A stretch of DNA of 64,000 nucleotides from Streptomyces formicae (GCF_022647665.1 NZ_CP071872.1:5332001-5396000); one strand, 5' to 3'; positions 52,673 to 61,795 are shown, counted from the stretch's first letter. The notes: generated by a model from the letters alone, not told the origin. Made by a program: numbers and translations.

Positions 52673-53719
52673 GTGCAGATCCGGGAAACCGCCGGCGGCG
52701 CGCGGCCGACCAGCAAGGACGTGGCGCGGGCGGCGGGGGTCTCCCAGGCCACGGTGTCGCTGGTGCTGGGCGACAAATGGCGCGGCAGGGTCTCCGAGCG
52801 CACCGCAGGGCTGGTCCGGCAGGCGGCCAGCGACCTCGGCTACCGGCCGAACCTCGCGGCCCGCAATCTCCGGCTCGGCCGCACGCGCACGGCGCTCCTC
52901 GTGGTGCCGGCCCTCACCAACGAGTTCTTCGCGCGCGTGTACGCAGGCGCTGCCGCGGTCGCATCGGAGCACGGCTTCGGGGTGGTGCTCTACCCCTCCC
53001 CCGAGGGCGTCGGCCCCGCGAAGGACCCCTTCGCGTCGGCACGCGCGGCGCTGGACGGGGTGATCGCCTCCTCGATGGCGGCCGGGGCGCTGGACGCGAT
53101 CCGCGGCGCGGACCTGCCGCTGGTCATGCTCGACAGCGAGCCGGCGGATCCGGCGGCCGCGGCCCAGGTGAACCTGGACATCGCGGACGGTATGCGGCAG
53201 GTGACGGACCATCTGCTCCGCCTCGGGCACCGGCGCTTTCTCCACCTCGCCTCGGCCGTGCCGTCCTGGACGTTCGAGGTTCGGGCCCGGGCCCTGCGCG
53301 ATGCGCTCGGGGCGGCGCCGGGGGTCTCCTTGCGCACCGCCCCGGCGGCGCTGAGCGTAAGCGGCGCGCGGGAGGCGGTCGAGCGGGCCCTGGCCGGGAC
53401 CGGGCCCCGGCCCACCGCGCTGGTCTGCGACGACGACATCCTGGCCGCCGGTGCGTGCAAGGCAGTGCGGCGGCAGGGCCTGCGGGTACCGGAGGACGTC
53501 TCGGTGACGGGCTTCGACGACCTGGCGCTCGCGACGGCGCTGGATCCGGAGCTCACGACGGTACGGCTGCCGGCGGAGCGGGTGGGCGAGGAGGGCATGT
53601 CGGCGCTGCTCGCCGTGTTGCGGGGCGAGTCCCCGGCCCCGGACGCGCTCCCGGTCACCCTGATCCCCCGGGCCTCCACGGCTCCGGCTCCGGCTCCGGA
53701 TGAGCCCGTCGCACCCTGA
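52673..53719 (+). CDS. LacI-family transcriptional regulator
   Basis: This 348-residue regulator has the LacI helix-turn-helix and hinge (TSKDVARAAGVSQATVSLVL, RTAGLVRQAASDLGYRPNLA, ARNLRLGRTRTALLVV) and a periplasmic-binding-like sensor domain (GVIASSMAAGALDAI, HRRFLHLASAVPSW, VCDDDILAAGACKAV, VSVTGFDDLALA). GTG at 52673 has GGAGG five bases upstream. The divergent MFS gene is the likely target; the effector would be a small sugar-like or nucleoside ligand, not predictable. Convergent with prcA, with a strong shared terminator. Confidence 0.92.
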   Translation: MQIRETAGGARPTSKDVARAAGVSQATVSLVLGDKWRGRVSERTAGLVRQAASDLGYRPNLAARNLRLGRTRTALLVVPALTNEFFARVYAGAAAVASEHGFGVVLYPSPEGVGPAKDPFASARAALDGVIASSMAAGALDAIRGADLPLVMLDSEPADPAAAAQVNLDIADGMRQVTDHLLRLGHRRFLHLASAVPSWTFEVRARALRDALGAAPGVSLRTAPAALSVSGAREAVERALAGTGPRPTALVCDDDILAAGACKAVRRQGLRVPEDVSVTGFDDLALATALDPELTTVRLPAERVGEEGMSALLAVLRGESPAPDALPVTLIPRASTAPAPAPDEPVAP

Positions 53720-53770
53720 GTCCGCGGTCCGGCGGCCCCGCACCGGCACCCGCGCCCGCACCGGCCGGAA

Positions 53771-53810
53771 CGCCCGCGCCCCGGGCGCATACGCGGCCGG
53801 GGCGCGGGCG
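53771..53810. terminator. Bidirectional terminator between lacI-type gene and prcA
   Basis: Perfect 12-bp arms, CGCCCGCGCCCC and its complement, with a 16-bp loop, lie in the 124-bp convergent gap. Confidence 0.8.
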
Positions 53811-53843
53811 AGGCAGGGCCCGAGGGGGGTCCGGGGGAGGCGG

Positions 53844-54605
53844 TCACGCCTCCCCGGTGTCGTCCTCCGCGTCCGAGGGGATCTCTGTCGGCGTCGACGC
53901 TGCATCGTCCGCCTCCAGCAGCCGCACCAGCTGCCGCCCGACGATCCGCTTGAACTTGCGCTGCTGCGGCCGCGTCCGGTCCAGGATGGCCACCTCCAGC
54001 CGCTCCGCGGGGATCTCCCGCTCCGTCCCGTTCGTGTCGCGGGACAGCGCCTGCACCGCGAGCTTCAGCGCCTCGGCGAGCGACATCCCGTCCCGGTGCC
54101 GCTGGTCGAGGAAGCTGCTGATCTGCTCCGCGTTCCCGCCGACGGCGACCGAGCCGTGCTCGTCCACGATCGAGCCGTCGTGCGGCAGCCGGTAGATCTG
54201 GTCGCCCTCGGGCGAGGTGCCGACCTCGGCGACGACCAGCTCCACCTCGTACGGCTTCTCGCCCGCACTGGAGAAGATCGTGCCCAGCGTCTGGGCGTAG
54301 ACGTTGGCGAGCCCACGGGCCGTCACGTCGTCGCGGTCGTACGTGTATCCCCGCAGGTCGGCGTAGCGCACGCCGCCGATCCGCAGGTTCTCGTACTCGT
54401 TGTACTTGCCGGCTGCGGCGAAGCCGATCCGGTCGTAGATCTCGCTGAACTTGTGCAGCGCGCGGGACGGGTTCTCACCGACGAAGACGATGCCGTCGGT
54501 GTACTGCAGCACAACCAGGCTGCGGCCGCGGGCGATGCCCTTGCGGGCGTACTCCGCCCGGTCGGCCATGGCCTGCTGGGGTGAGACATAGAACGGCGTC
54601 GACAC
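53844..54605 (-). CDS. prcA: 20S proteasome alpha subunit
   Basis: This 253-residue alpha subunit forms the outer gate rings of the actinobacterial proteasome. Landmarks: MSTPFYVSPQQAMADRAEYA, RKGIARGRSLVVLQYTDGIV, ALHKFSEIYDRIGFAAAGKY, GLANVYAQTLGTIFSSAGEK. An acidic C-terminal tail of about 20 residues is present. GTG at 54605. It follows prcB by 38 bp in the pup-prcB-prcA operon. No catalytic Thr, as expected for alpha subunits. Confidence 0.98.
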   Translation of the reverse strand: MSTPFYVSPQQAMADRAEYARKGIARGRSLVVLQYTDGIVFVGENPSRALHKFSEIYDRIGFAAAGKYNEYENLRIGGVRYADLRGYTYDRDDVTARGLANVYAQTLGTIFSSAGEKPYEVELVVAEVGTSPEGDQIYRLPHDGSIVDEHGSVAVGGNAEQISSFLDQRHRDGMSLAEALKLAVQALSRDTNGTEREIPAERLEVAILDRTRPQQRKFKRIVGRQLVRLLEADDAASTPTEIPSDAEDDTGEA

Positions 54606-54643
54606 CGGCTATCCGTCCCTTTCTGTCAGTGGCATGGAGCGCA

Positions 54644-55489
54644 TCAGAGCAACGAGGCCCGGGGGCCGTCGGGCTGTTCGAGGCGGCGCTCCAGGATCGA
54701 GCGGGCGATCTCGGAGGACTCGGCCTCGGTCAGCCTGCGGAAGCCCTCGTCGGTGATGACGGTCACGATCGGGTAGATCCGGCGGGCCACGTCCGGGCCG
54801 CCCGTCGCGGAGTCGTCGTCGGCCGCGTCGTACAGCGCCTGCACGACGAGGGTGGTGGCCTGCTCCTCCGTCAGGTCCTCGCGGTAGAGCTTCTTCATCG
54901 AGCCGCGGGCGAAGATCGAGCCGGAGCCGGTGGCCGCGAAGCCGTGCTCCTCGGAGCGGCCTCCCGTGACGTCGTACGAGAAGATCCGGCCCTTCTCACG
55001 GTCGACGTCCCAGCCGGCGAAGAGCGGGACCACGGCGAGTCCCTGCATGGCCATGCCGAGGTTGCTCCTGATCATCGTGGAGAGACGGTTCGCCTTGCCC
55101 TCCAGGGAGAGCTGGGCGCCTTCGACCTTCTCGAAGTGCTCCAGCTCCAGCTGGAAGAGCTTCACCATCTCGACCGCGAGTCCGGCGGTGCCGGCGATGC
55201 CCACCGCCGAGTACTCGTCGGCGGGGAACACCTTCTCGATGTCGCGCTGGGCGATGACGTTGCCCATGGTCGCCCGGCGGTCACCGGCGAGCACCACGCC
55301 GCCGGGGAAGGACGCGGCGACGATCGTCGTGCCGTGGGGTGCTTCGATGACGCCCTGCACGGGAGGCAGGACGCGCTTCCCCGGAAGCAGCTCCGGGGAT
55401 TGCTCGCCCAGGAAGTCCATGAACGAGGACGAGCCGGGCGTCAGGAAGGCTGCCGGCAGACGCCCGGTGCTACGAGGGTTGGCTTCCAC
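54644..55489 (-). CDS. prcB: 20S proteasome beta subunit
   Basis: This 281-residue catalytic subunit is made with a 53-residue propeptide and self-cleaves to expose the nucleophile Thr54 in PHGTTIVAASF. Other catalytic residues are in GGVVLAGDRRAT, and GTAGLAVEMVKLFQLELEHF and GFAATGSGSIFARGSMKKLY are family landmarks. I chose GTG at 55489, preceded by GAAGGAAACGC. It lies downstream of pup after a gap that holds a hairpin, and upstream of prcA. Confidence 0.98.
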   Translation of the reverse strand: MEANPRSTGRLPAAFLTPGSSSFMDFLGEQSPELLPGKRVLPPVQGVIEAPHGTTIVAASFPGGVVLAGDRRATMGNVIAQRDIEKVFPADEYSAVGIAGTAGLAVEMVKLFQLELEHFEKVEGAQLSLEGKANRLSTMIRSNLGMAMQGLAVVPLFAGWDVDREKGRIFSYDVTGGRSEEHGFAATGSGSIFARGSMKKLYREDLTEEQATTLVVQALYDAADDDSATGGPDVARRIYPIVTVITDEGFRRLTEAESSEIARSILERRLEQPDGPRASLL

Positions 55490-55546
55490 GCGTTTCCTTC
55501 CGAATTGGCGGCGGCCCGCCACCGGGGCCGGGCCGATCTTGCACCT

Positions 55547-55571
55547 ACGGCACGGACCTTACCCGTGCCGT
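55547..55571 (-). other. Hairpin between pup and prcB
   Basis: ACGGCACGG (55547-55555) and CCGTGCCGT (55563-55571) form a perfect 9-bp stem with a 7-nt loop, 58 bp before the prcB start. It may act as a partial terminator or a processing/stability element separating pup from prcBA. Confidence 0.55.
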
Positions 55572-55660
55572 CGCCCGTCATCCGTCCCGATGCCGCCGAG
55601 CCTGGGGCCGGCCGCACCGGGACGGACAACTGGAACTGCCTCCTGCGCAGTTGGGAGGAG

Positions 55661-55879
55661 CTACTCGCCGCCCTTCTGGACGAAGGAACGCACGAAGTCC
55701 TCGGCGTTCTCCTCCAGGACGTCGTCGATTTCGTCGAGCACGGAGTCGACGTCGTCCGACAGCTTCTCCTGGCGCTCCTTGAGGTCCTCGGATGCCTGCG
55801 CGTCCTGCGCCTGCTCCTCGACCTCCTCGGTGGAGCGCTGAGCCCGCTGCTGCCCGCCTCCGGTGTCCTTGGTCGCCAT
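55661..55879 (-). CDS. pup: Prokaryotic ubiquitin-like protein Pup
   Basis: Pup (72 residues) is the intrinsically disordered tag attached to lysines to mark proteins for proteasomal degradation. The C-terminal half has the ARC-binding helix region (EDLKERQEKLSDDVDSVLDE, IDDVLEENAEDFVRSF) and ends VQKGGE. Because the last residue is already Glu, PafA can use it directly; no deamidation from Gln is needed, so the Dop encoded here should act as depupylase. ATG at 55879. Order dop-pup-prcB-prcA is standard. Confidence 0.98.
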   Translation of the reverse strand: MATKDTGGGQQRAQRSTEEVEEQAQDAQASEDLKERQEKLSDDVDSVLDEIDDVLEENAEDFVRSFVQKGGE

Positions 55880-56013
55880 TTCCCTCACCCCGCTCGGATT
55901 GCCCGTTTGGTTCGGCCCACTCAAGATCAGACCCTACAAGCAGGGTCCGACATCGGCCCCGCACTTTCCTAACGTCCGGGGGCCACCTCGATGATTCCCG
56001 GACGCGGACCATT

Positions 56014-57525
56014 TCAGCCTCCGGACAGCACCCGGACCAGCTCCTCCGCGGTGCGGCAGCGGTCCAGCAGCTCCTTGACGTGGTTGCGGGTGCCCCGCAG
56101 CGGCTCCAGCGTGGGCACTCGTTGCAGAGAGTCACGGCCGGGCAGATCGAAGATGACCGAGTCCCAGGAGGCCGCGGCGACGTCGTCCGCGTACTGCTCC
56201 AGGCAGCGGCCGCGGAAGTAGGCCCTCGTGTCCTCAGGAGGCTTGCTCTCGGCCCGCTCGACGTCCGGCTCGTCCAGGAGCCGCTTCATCTTGCCGCGGG
56301 CCACCAGACGGTTGTAGAGGCCCTTCTCGGCGCGTACGTCCGCGTACTGCAGGTCCACGAGGTGCAGCCGCGCCGCGTCCCAGTCCAGGCTGTCCCTGCG
56401 CCGGTAGCCCTCGAGGATCTCACGCTTGGCGACCCAGTCGAGCTCACCGGAGAGGCTCATCGGGTCGCTCTCCAGCCGCCCCAGGACGTCCTCCCAGCGG
56501 ACCAGGACGTCCTTGGTCTGCTCGTCGGCGTCCACGCCGAACCGCTCCTCGACGTACTTGCGCGCCAGCTCGAAGTACTCCATCTGCAACTGGACCGCGG
56601 TGAGTGTCCGGCCGCTGCGGAGAGTGACCAGCCGCTTGAGCGTCGGGTCGTGGGAGACCTGGTGCAGGGTGCGGACGGGCTGGTCGACCGCCAGGTCGAC
56701 ATTGATGAAGCCGTCCTCGATCATGGACAGGACCAGCGAGGTCGTGCCCAGCTTGAGGTACGTCGAGATCTCCGAGAGGTTCGCGTCGCCGATGATCACA
56801 TGGAGGCGGCGGTACTTCTCGGCGTCGGCGTGCGGCTCGTCCCTGGTGTTGATGATGGGCCGCTTGAGCGTGGTCTCCAGGCCGACCTCGACCTCGAAGT
56901 AGTCCGCACGCTGACTGATCTGGAAGCCGTGCTCGTGGCCGTCCTGGCCGATGCCGACGCGCCCGGCACCCGTCACGACCTGCCGGGACACGAAGAACGG
57001 CGTCAGGTGGCGCACGATGTCCGAGAAGGGGGTCTCCCGCTTCATCAGGTAGTTCTCGTGCGTGCCGTAGGACGCGCCCTTGTTGTCGGTGTTGTTCTTG
57101 TACAGGTGGATGGGCTGGGCGCCGGGCAGCTGGGCCGCCCGCTCGGCCGCCTCCGCCATGATCCGCTCGCCCGCCTTGTCCCACAGGACGGCGTCGCGCG
57201 GGTTGGTCACCTCGGGGGCGCTGTACTCGGGGTGGGCATGGTCGACGTAGAGCCTGGCGCCGTTGGTGAGGATCACGTTGGCCAGGCCGATGTCCTCGTC
57301 CGTGAGCTGACTGGAGTCGGCGGCCTCGCGGGCGAGGTCGAAGCCGCGGGCGTCCCGCAGCGGGTTCTCCTCCTCGAAGTCCCAGCGGGCGCGGCGCGCC
57401 CTGTGCATCGCCGCCGCGTAGGCATTGACGATCTGGGATGAGGTGAGCATGGCATTGGCGTTCGGGTGGCCGGGGACGGAGATCCCGTACTCCGTCTCGA
57501 TTCCCATTACTCGCCGTACGGTCAT
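56014..57525 (-). CDS. dop: Pup deamidase/depupylase Dop
   Basis: This 503-residue PafA paralogue hydrolyses the isopeptide bond between Pup and target (and deamidates Pup-Gln where present). Landmarks: MTVRRVMGIETEYGISVPGH, catalytic Asp95 in RLYVDHAHPEYSAPE, YKNNTDNKGASYGTHENYLM, and PIINTRDEPHADAEKYRRLH. The Dop-loop segment (about residues 40-75) is present. ATG at 57525 follows AAGGAGGG. It lies between the ARC ATPase and pup, all on one strand. Confidence 0.97.
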   Translation of the reverse strand: MTVRRVMGIETEYGISVPGHPNANAMLTSSQIVNAYAAAMHRARRARWDFEEENPLRDARGFDLAREAADSSQLTDEDIGLANVILTNGARLYVDHAHPEYSAPEVTNPRDAVLWDKAGERIMAEAAERAAQLPGAQPIHLYKNNTDNKGASYGTHENYLMKRETPFSDIVRHLTPFFVSRQVVTGAGRVGIGQDGHEHGFQISQRADYFEVEVGLETTLKRPIINTRDEPHADAEKYRRLHVIIGDANLSEISTYLKLGTTSLVLSMIEDGFINVDLAVDQPVRTLHQVSHDPTLKRLVTLRSGRTLTAVQLQMEYFELARKYVEERFGVDADEQTKDVLVRWEDVLGRLESDPMSLSGELDWVAKREILEGYRRRDSLDWDAARLHLVDLQYADVRAEKGLYNRLVARGKMKRLLDEPDVERAESKPPEDTRAYFRGRCLEQYADDVAAASWDSVIFDLPGRDSLQRVPTLEPLRGTRNHVKELLDRCRTAEELVRVLSGG

Positions 57526-57731
57526 GCGGCCCTCCTTGCCCGGCGGCGCTCCCCTCCGGGAGCGGCGCTCAAGTACCGCTCGGTCTCCGATGCGTGTGCG
57601 GTGCCCGTCCCCGCACGGCGCGACGCGGCGGTACGGAAGAGCCTAGAACGCCTCTGCGCTGGTGGGGAGATCAATTCCGTCATTGCTCCGTGTGGTGCGA
57701 TTACCCGTCCGGATGCCTGCGGAAAGCAGCC

Positions 57732-57785
57732 GGCTGCGGATGCCCTCCCCTGCCTTCGGCGGGGGACCCCAGGCCATCCGCAGCC
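57732..57785 (-). terminator. Hairpin after the ARC ATPase gene
   Basis: GGCTGCGGATG (57732-57742) pairs with CATCCGCAGCC (57775-57785). The loop holds a second stem, CCCC-T-GCC-TTC-GGC-G-GGGG. It begins 11 bp past the ATPase stop and resembles GC-rich repeat stems seen in Streptomyces intergenic DNA. Confidence 0.75.
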
Positions 57786-57795
57786 AGTCTGCGAC

Positions 57796-59562
57796 CTACA
57801 GGTACTGACCGGTGTTCGCCACCGTGTCGATGGAGCGTCCGGTGTCCGCGCCCTGCTTTCCGGTGACAAGGGTGCGGATGAAGACGATCCGCTCGCCCTT
57901 CTTTCCGGAGATCCGGGCCCAGTCGTCCGGGTTCGTGGTGTTCGGCAGGTCCTCGTTCTCCTTGAACTCGTCCACGCATGCCTGGAGGAGGTGGGAGACC
58001 CGCAGACCCTTCTGGTTGTGGTCGAGGAAGGCCTTGATGGCCATCTTCTTGGCCCGGTCCACGATGTTCTGGATCATGGCGCCGGAATTGAAGTCCTTGA
58101 AGTAGAGGACTTCCTTGTCACCGTTGGCGTAGGTGACCTCCAGGAAGCGGTTCTCCTCGGTTTCCGCGTACATCTGCTCCACGACCGACTGGATCATGCC
58201 GTGGACAGCGGCCTCCTTGGAGCCGGTGTGCTCGGAGAGGTCGTCCGCGTGCAGCGGCAGCGAAGGCGTGAGGTACTTCGCGAAGATGTCCCTCGCGGCC
58301 TCCGCGTCCGGACGCTCGATCTTGATCTTGACGTCGAGCCGGCCGGGCCGCAGGATCGCGGGGTCGATCATGTCCTCCCGGTTGGAGGCGCCGATCACGA
58401 TCACGTTCTCCAGGCCCTCCACACCGTCGATCTCGGCGAGCAGCTGCGGAACGATCGTGTTCTCGACGTCCGAGCTGACACCGGAGCCGCGGGTGCGGAA
58501 GAGGGACTCCATCTCGTCGAAGAAGACGATGACGGGGGTGCCCTCGCTCGCCTTCTCCCGGGCACGCTGGAAGACCAGGCGGATGTGTCGCTCGGTCTCG
58601 CCGACGTACTTGTTGAGGAGCTCGGGGCCCTTGATGTTGAGGAAGTAGCTCTTCCCCGCGGGCTGGCCGGTCACCTCGGCGACCTTCTTGGCAAGGGAGT
58701 TGGCGACGGCCTTGGCGATCAGCGTCTTTCCGCAGCCGGGCGGGCCGTAGAGCAGGATGCCCTTCGGCGGACGCAGTTCGTGCTCCCTAAACAGGTCGGG
58801 GTAGAGGTACGGCAGCTCGACCGCGTCCCGGATCATCTCGATCTGGTTTCCCAGACCGCCGATCTTGTCGTAGTCGACGTCGGGGACCTCTTCGAGGACG
58901 AGCTCCTCGACCTCGCTCTTCGGGATCACCTCGTACACATAGCCGGAGCGCGGCTCGAGCAGCAGGGCGTCGCCGGGGCGGATGGTCATGTCCAGCAGCG
59001 GCTCGGCGAGCCTGACCACCCGTTCCTCGTCGGTGTGCCCGATCACCAGGGCGCGCTCGCCGTCCTCGAGGATCTCCTTGAGGGTGACGATGTCCCCGGC
59101 GCGCTCGAACTCCATGGCCTCGACCACGTTGAGCGCCTCGTTGAGCATCACTTCCTGGCCGCGCCGGAGCTCCTCGAGCTCGACGCTGGGGCTGACGTTC
59201 ACCCGGAGCTTTCGGCCCCCGGTGAAGATGTCGCAGGTGCCGTCCTCATTGGCCTGCAGGAAGACACCGAAGCCGGCCGGCGGCTGCGCGAGCCGGTCGA
59301 CCTCCTCCTTGAGGGCCACGATCTGGTCGCGGGCCTCACGGAGCGTGTTCGCCAGTCGTTCGTTCTGAGCGGACACGCCGGCCAGGTTCGTCTGCAGCTC
59401 GACGATCCGCTCCTCGAGAATCCTCGTATGACGCGGAGAGTCGGCGAGCTTGCGGCGCAGGACGGCGATTTCCTGCTCGAGATAGGCAACCTGGCCGGCA
59501 GGGTCTTCAGACCCCCGTCCCGGCCGGAAGCCGCGGTTGTTGTCGTCGTCGTGGGCTGCCAC
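57796..59562 (-). CDS. arc: Proteasome-associated AAA ATPase ARC (Mpa)
   Basis: This 588-residue hexameric unfoldase recognises pupylated proteins and feeds them into the 20S core. An N-terminal coiled coil (about 22-95) binds Pup. Tandem OB folds (about 96-225) are followed by the AAA domain with Walker A GPPGCGKT (273-280), Walker B VIVFFDEMES (Asp349, Glu350), and arginine fingers near DPAILRPGRLDVKIK. The protein ends GQYL, the Tyr-containing tail that docks into the proteasome. I chose GTG at 59562: GGAGGAG is nine bases upstream, while a GTG at 59571 abuts the ribosome site. Confidence 0.97.
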   Translation of the reverse strand: MAAHDDDNNRGFRPGRGSEDPAGQVAYLEQEIAVLRRKLADSPRHTRILEERIVELQTNLAGVSAQNERLANTLREARDQIVALKEEVDRLAQPPAGFGVFLQANEDGTCDIFTGGRKLRVNVSPSVELEELRRGQEVMLNEALNVVEAMEFERAGDIVTLKEILEDGERALVIGHTDEERVVRLAEPLLDMTIRPGDALLLEPRSGYVYEVIPKSEVEELVLEEVPDVDYDKIGGLGNQIEMIRDAVELPYLYPDLFREHELRPPKGILLYGPPGCGKTLIAKAVANSLAKKVAEVTGQPAGKSYFLNIKGPELLNKYVGETERHIRLVFQRAREKASEGTPVIVFFDEMESLFRTRGSGVSSDVENTIVPQLLAEIDGVEGLENVIVIGASNREDMIDPAILRPGRLDVKIKIERPDAEAARDIFAKYLTPSLPLHADDLSEHTGSKEAAVHGMIQSVVEQMYAETEENRFLEVTYANGDKEVLYFKDFNSGAMIQNIVDRAKKMAIKAFLDHNQKGLRVSHLLQACVDEFKENEDLPNTTNPDDWARISGKKGERIVFIRTLVTGKQGADTGRSIDTVANTGQYL

Positions 59563-59804
59563 GGTCCTCACCTCCTCCAAGGGGAGCTGGACGCTTCCTG
59601 ACCCTACCTGGGTGGGTGGTGATTGAAACCCCTAGATCACAAAGACGGAAGGGGTGTGTCCGATCTTCACCCTTGCGCTGCCCCTCACGCCAGGGGAATA
59701 CCCACCCATCAACATCGGAAAGCGGGCGGTTGTATGGTCGGAACGGTCAACACCCGTCAGGGCTGGCAGTTATTGATGCACACCGCGCAGGAACGGCAGG
59801 CGAC

Positions 59805-60083
59805 ATGAACGAGGGTCTCGAAGTCTGGATCGACCAGGACCTCTGCACCGGTGACGGCATCTGTGCACAGTACGCCCCCGAGGTCTTCGAGCTGGACATC
59901 GACGGGCTCGCCTACGTGAAGAGCGCGGACGACGAGCTGTTGCAGCAGCCGGGCGCCACAACGCCGGTGCCGCTGCCGCTGCTGACCGATGTCATCGACT
60001 CGGCGAAGGAATGCCCGGGCGACTGCATCCATGTACGTCGCGTTTCGGACAAGATCGAGGTGTACGGGCCCGACGCACCGTAG
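59805..60083 (+). CDS. fdx: Ferredoxin, 3Fe-4S type
   Basis: This 92-residue acidic electron carrier has ligand Cys14 and Cys20 (DLCTGDGICAQYAPEVF) and Cys70 and Cys74 (KECPGDCIHV). The C-x5-C ... C spacing matches actinobacterial 3Fe-4S ferredoxins, with the fourth Cys possibly allowing a 4Fe-4S cluster. ATG at 59805 has GGCAGG upstream. It is divergent from the ARC gene across 242 bp; this neighbourhood is conserved in Streptomyces, but no P450 or oxidoreductase partner is adjacent. Confidence 0.9.
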   Translation: MNEGLEVWIDQDLCTGDGICAQYAPEVFELDIDGLAYVKSADDELLQQPGATTPVPLPLLTDVIDSAKECPGDCIHVRRVSDKIEVYGPDAP

Positions 60084-60132
60084 CGCGCGGCCGTGAGTTC
60101 CCGCACAGACCCCGCGGACGCGGCGTGACGGG

Positions 60133-60768
60133 TCAGACACTTCCCGTGGTGGCCGCGGACACGGCGGTCTCGACGAACTTCCCGCCGCGCCACTGCCATT
60201 CGACCCGCTCCCGCTCGTCCGGACAGCAGCGCGGGACGTCGGGTGAGGAGTAGCCGAGGAGGGTCGCGGTGACCGCTCCGTCACGTACGGCGAAGTCGCC
60301 GACGCTGAGCCGACGGCCCGGCTCGACCAGGGTCGCCACGACGCGCGGGGTGCCGGCGGAGGAGCGGGCGATGACGTAGACGCCGCTCGGCGGGGTGCCG
60401 GAGCCGGCCGCGCAGCGGGCGACGACGGCGGTCTCGGCACCGCCGTCCCCGTCGAGATCCCCCGAGGCCTTCTTCACGACAGTCGTACCGGCTCCGCCGC
60501 AGGCGAGGGGCAGTTCCACGGAGGCCGCGTCCGGCGCGGGCAGGCCCGGGGCGGGGGCGGCGGCCGTGGCGGTCCCGGCCCCCGGCTGGCCCGCCTCGGC
60601 GGCGTCGGGCTGGAGCAGTCCGGCGCCCGCCACGACCGCGGCCATCGCCGTCGCGGTGGCGAGCCAGTGCACCGGGCGGGCGTGGGTGTGCGCGAAGTCC
60701 GGGAGCATCGCGGAGGTCTGCACGCGGGGTGTCTCCTGTGGGGCTGTGCCGGTGGGGGTGGGAGGCAT
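60133..60768 (-). CDS. Exported protein of unknown function
   Basis: Not recognised as a named family. About 211 residues from ATG 60768: a basic/His-rich N terminus, a helix (about 36-54, LATATAMAAVVAGAGLL) that is a signal or anchor, a Pro/Ala linker, then a small exported domain. The domain contains a DLDGDGGAETAV stretch, which resembles calcium-binding FG-GAP/VCBS turns, and four cysteines (LPLACGG, VARCAAG, PRCCPDE) that could form disulfides. A longer start at 60816 is open. It is convergent with the ferredoxin gene and downstream of trmI's terminator. Confidence 0.7.
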   Translation of the reverse strand: MPPTPTGTAPQETPRVQTSAMLPDFAHTHARPVHWLATATAMAAVVAGAGLLQPDAAEAGQPGAGTATAAAPAPGLPAPDAASVELPLACGGAGTTVVKKASGDLDGDGGAETAVVARCAAGSGTPPSGVYVIARSSAGTPRVVATLVEPGRRLSVGDFAVRDGAVTATLLGYSSPDVPRCCPDERERVEWQWRGGKFVETAVSAATTGSV

Positions 60769-60822
60769 CGTGCCACACGTCACAGGAGGCGGGAACAGGG
60801 GGGTCGGCAATGCCAACGTAAA

Positions 60823-60872
60823 GGTGCCGCCGCCCAGTTCCCGGCAGGTCCGGGGAACTCGGCGGCGGCACC
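60823..60872 (-). terminator. Terminator of trmI
   Basis: GGTGCCGCCG (60823-60832) and CGGCGGCACC (60863-60872) are perfect arms; inside, AGTTCC pairs with GGAACT. On the minus strand it is followed by TTTACG, 18 bp past the trmI stop. Confidence 0.85.
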
Positions 60873-60889
60873 GTGTCGTTGTGGAGGCG

Positions 60890-61777
60890 TCAGCCCTTGT
60901 TGGGGCCCTCGTAATCCTCGCCGTAGGCGCCCTTGGCGGGGCGGCGGCGGCGCATCGGCGGCTCGACGCCGTCCGCGAGGCGCCGGGCGGTGACGAGGAA
61001 GCCGGTGTGGCCGATCATCCGGTGGTCCGGGCGGACGGCGAGGCCCTCGACGTGCCAGTTGCGGATCATGGACTCCCAGGGCTGCGGCTCGGCGTAGCAG
61101 CCGATCTCGCGGATGGACTCGACGGTCCGGGCGAGCTGGGTGGTGGTCGCCACGTAGCAGCACAGGATGCCGCCGGGGACGAGCGCCTTGGAGACGGCCT
61201 CCAGGCACTCCCAGGGGGCGAGCATGTCCAGGATGACGCGGTCGACGTCGGCGTCCGAGAGGTTGTCCTGCAGGTCACCGACGGTGAGCGTCCAGGCCGG
61301 GTGCGGGCCGCCGAAGTAGCGCTCCACGTTCCCCTGGGCGATCTCCGCGAAGTCCTCCCGGCGCTCGTACGAATGCAGCATGCCCTCGTCGCCGATGGCG
61401 CGGAGCAGGAAGCTGCTGAGCGAGCCGGAGCCGACCCCCGCCTCGACGACGCGCGCGCCGGGGAAGATGTCGGCGAAGGCCAGGATCTGCCCCGCGTCCT
61501 TGGGGTAGACCACGGCGGCGCCGCGGGGCATGGACAGGACGTAGTCGGGGAGCAGGGGGCGCAGCGCGAGGTAGGCGACGTTTCCCGTGGTACGGACAAC
61601 ACTGCCCTCGGGAGCGCCGATCAGCTCGTCGTGCGGGAAGGAACCCTTGTGGGTGTGGAAGTTCTTCCCGGCCTCGAGCGTGAACGTGTAGTGGCGTCCC
61701 TTGGGGTCGGTGAGCTGGACCTGGTCCCCGACCTTGAAGGGCCCGCGACGGCGGGCGGCACCGGTCGGTTCGGACAT
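60890..61777 (-). CDS. trmI: tRNA (adenine-58-N1)-methyltransferase
   Basis: This 295-residue class I SAM-dependent enzyme makes m1A58 in the T-loop of tRNAs. Domain order is typical: an N-terminal beta domain (FKVGDQVQLTDPKGRHYTFT), the SAM site VVEAGVGSGSLSSFLLRAIG (about 109-128), catalytic region VILDMLAPWECLEAVSKALV, and GGILCCYVATTTQLARTVES. The actinobacterial family acts as a tetramer. ATG at 61777 follows the site-2 protease stop by 18 bp, so the two genes may share a transcript. Confidence 0.96.
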   Translation of the reverse strand: MSEPTGAARRRGPFKVGDQVQLTDPKGRHYTFTLEAGKNFHTHKGSFPHDELIGAPEGSVVRTTGNVAYLALRPLLPDYVLSMPRGAAVVYPKDAGQILAFADIFPGARVVEAGVGSGSLSSFLLRAIGDEGMLHSYERREDFAEIAQGNVERYFGGPHPAWTLTVGDLQDNLSDADVDRVILDMLAPWECLEAVSKALVPGGILCCYVATTTQLARTVESIREIGCYAEPQPWESMIRNWHVEGLAVRPDHRMIGHTGFLVTARRLADGVEPPMRRRRPAKGAYGEDYEGPNKG

Positions 61778-61795
61778 GTGACCAGAGTACCGGGG

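Noticed and set aside
54624..54632. Another TGTCAGTGG (PafBC-like motif) between prcA and prcB on the plus strand
   Set aside because: No TANNNT follows at 7-8 nt and no plus-strand gene starts downstream.
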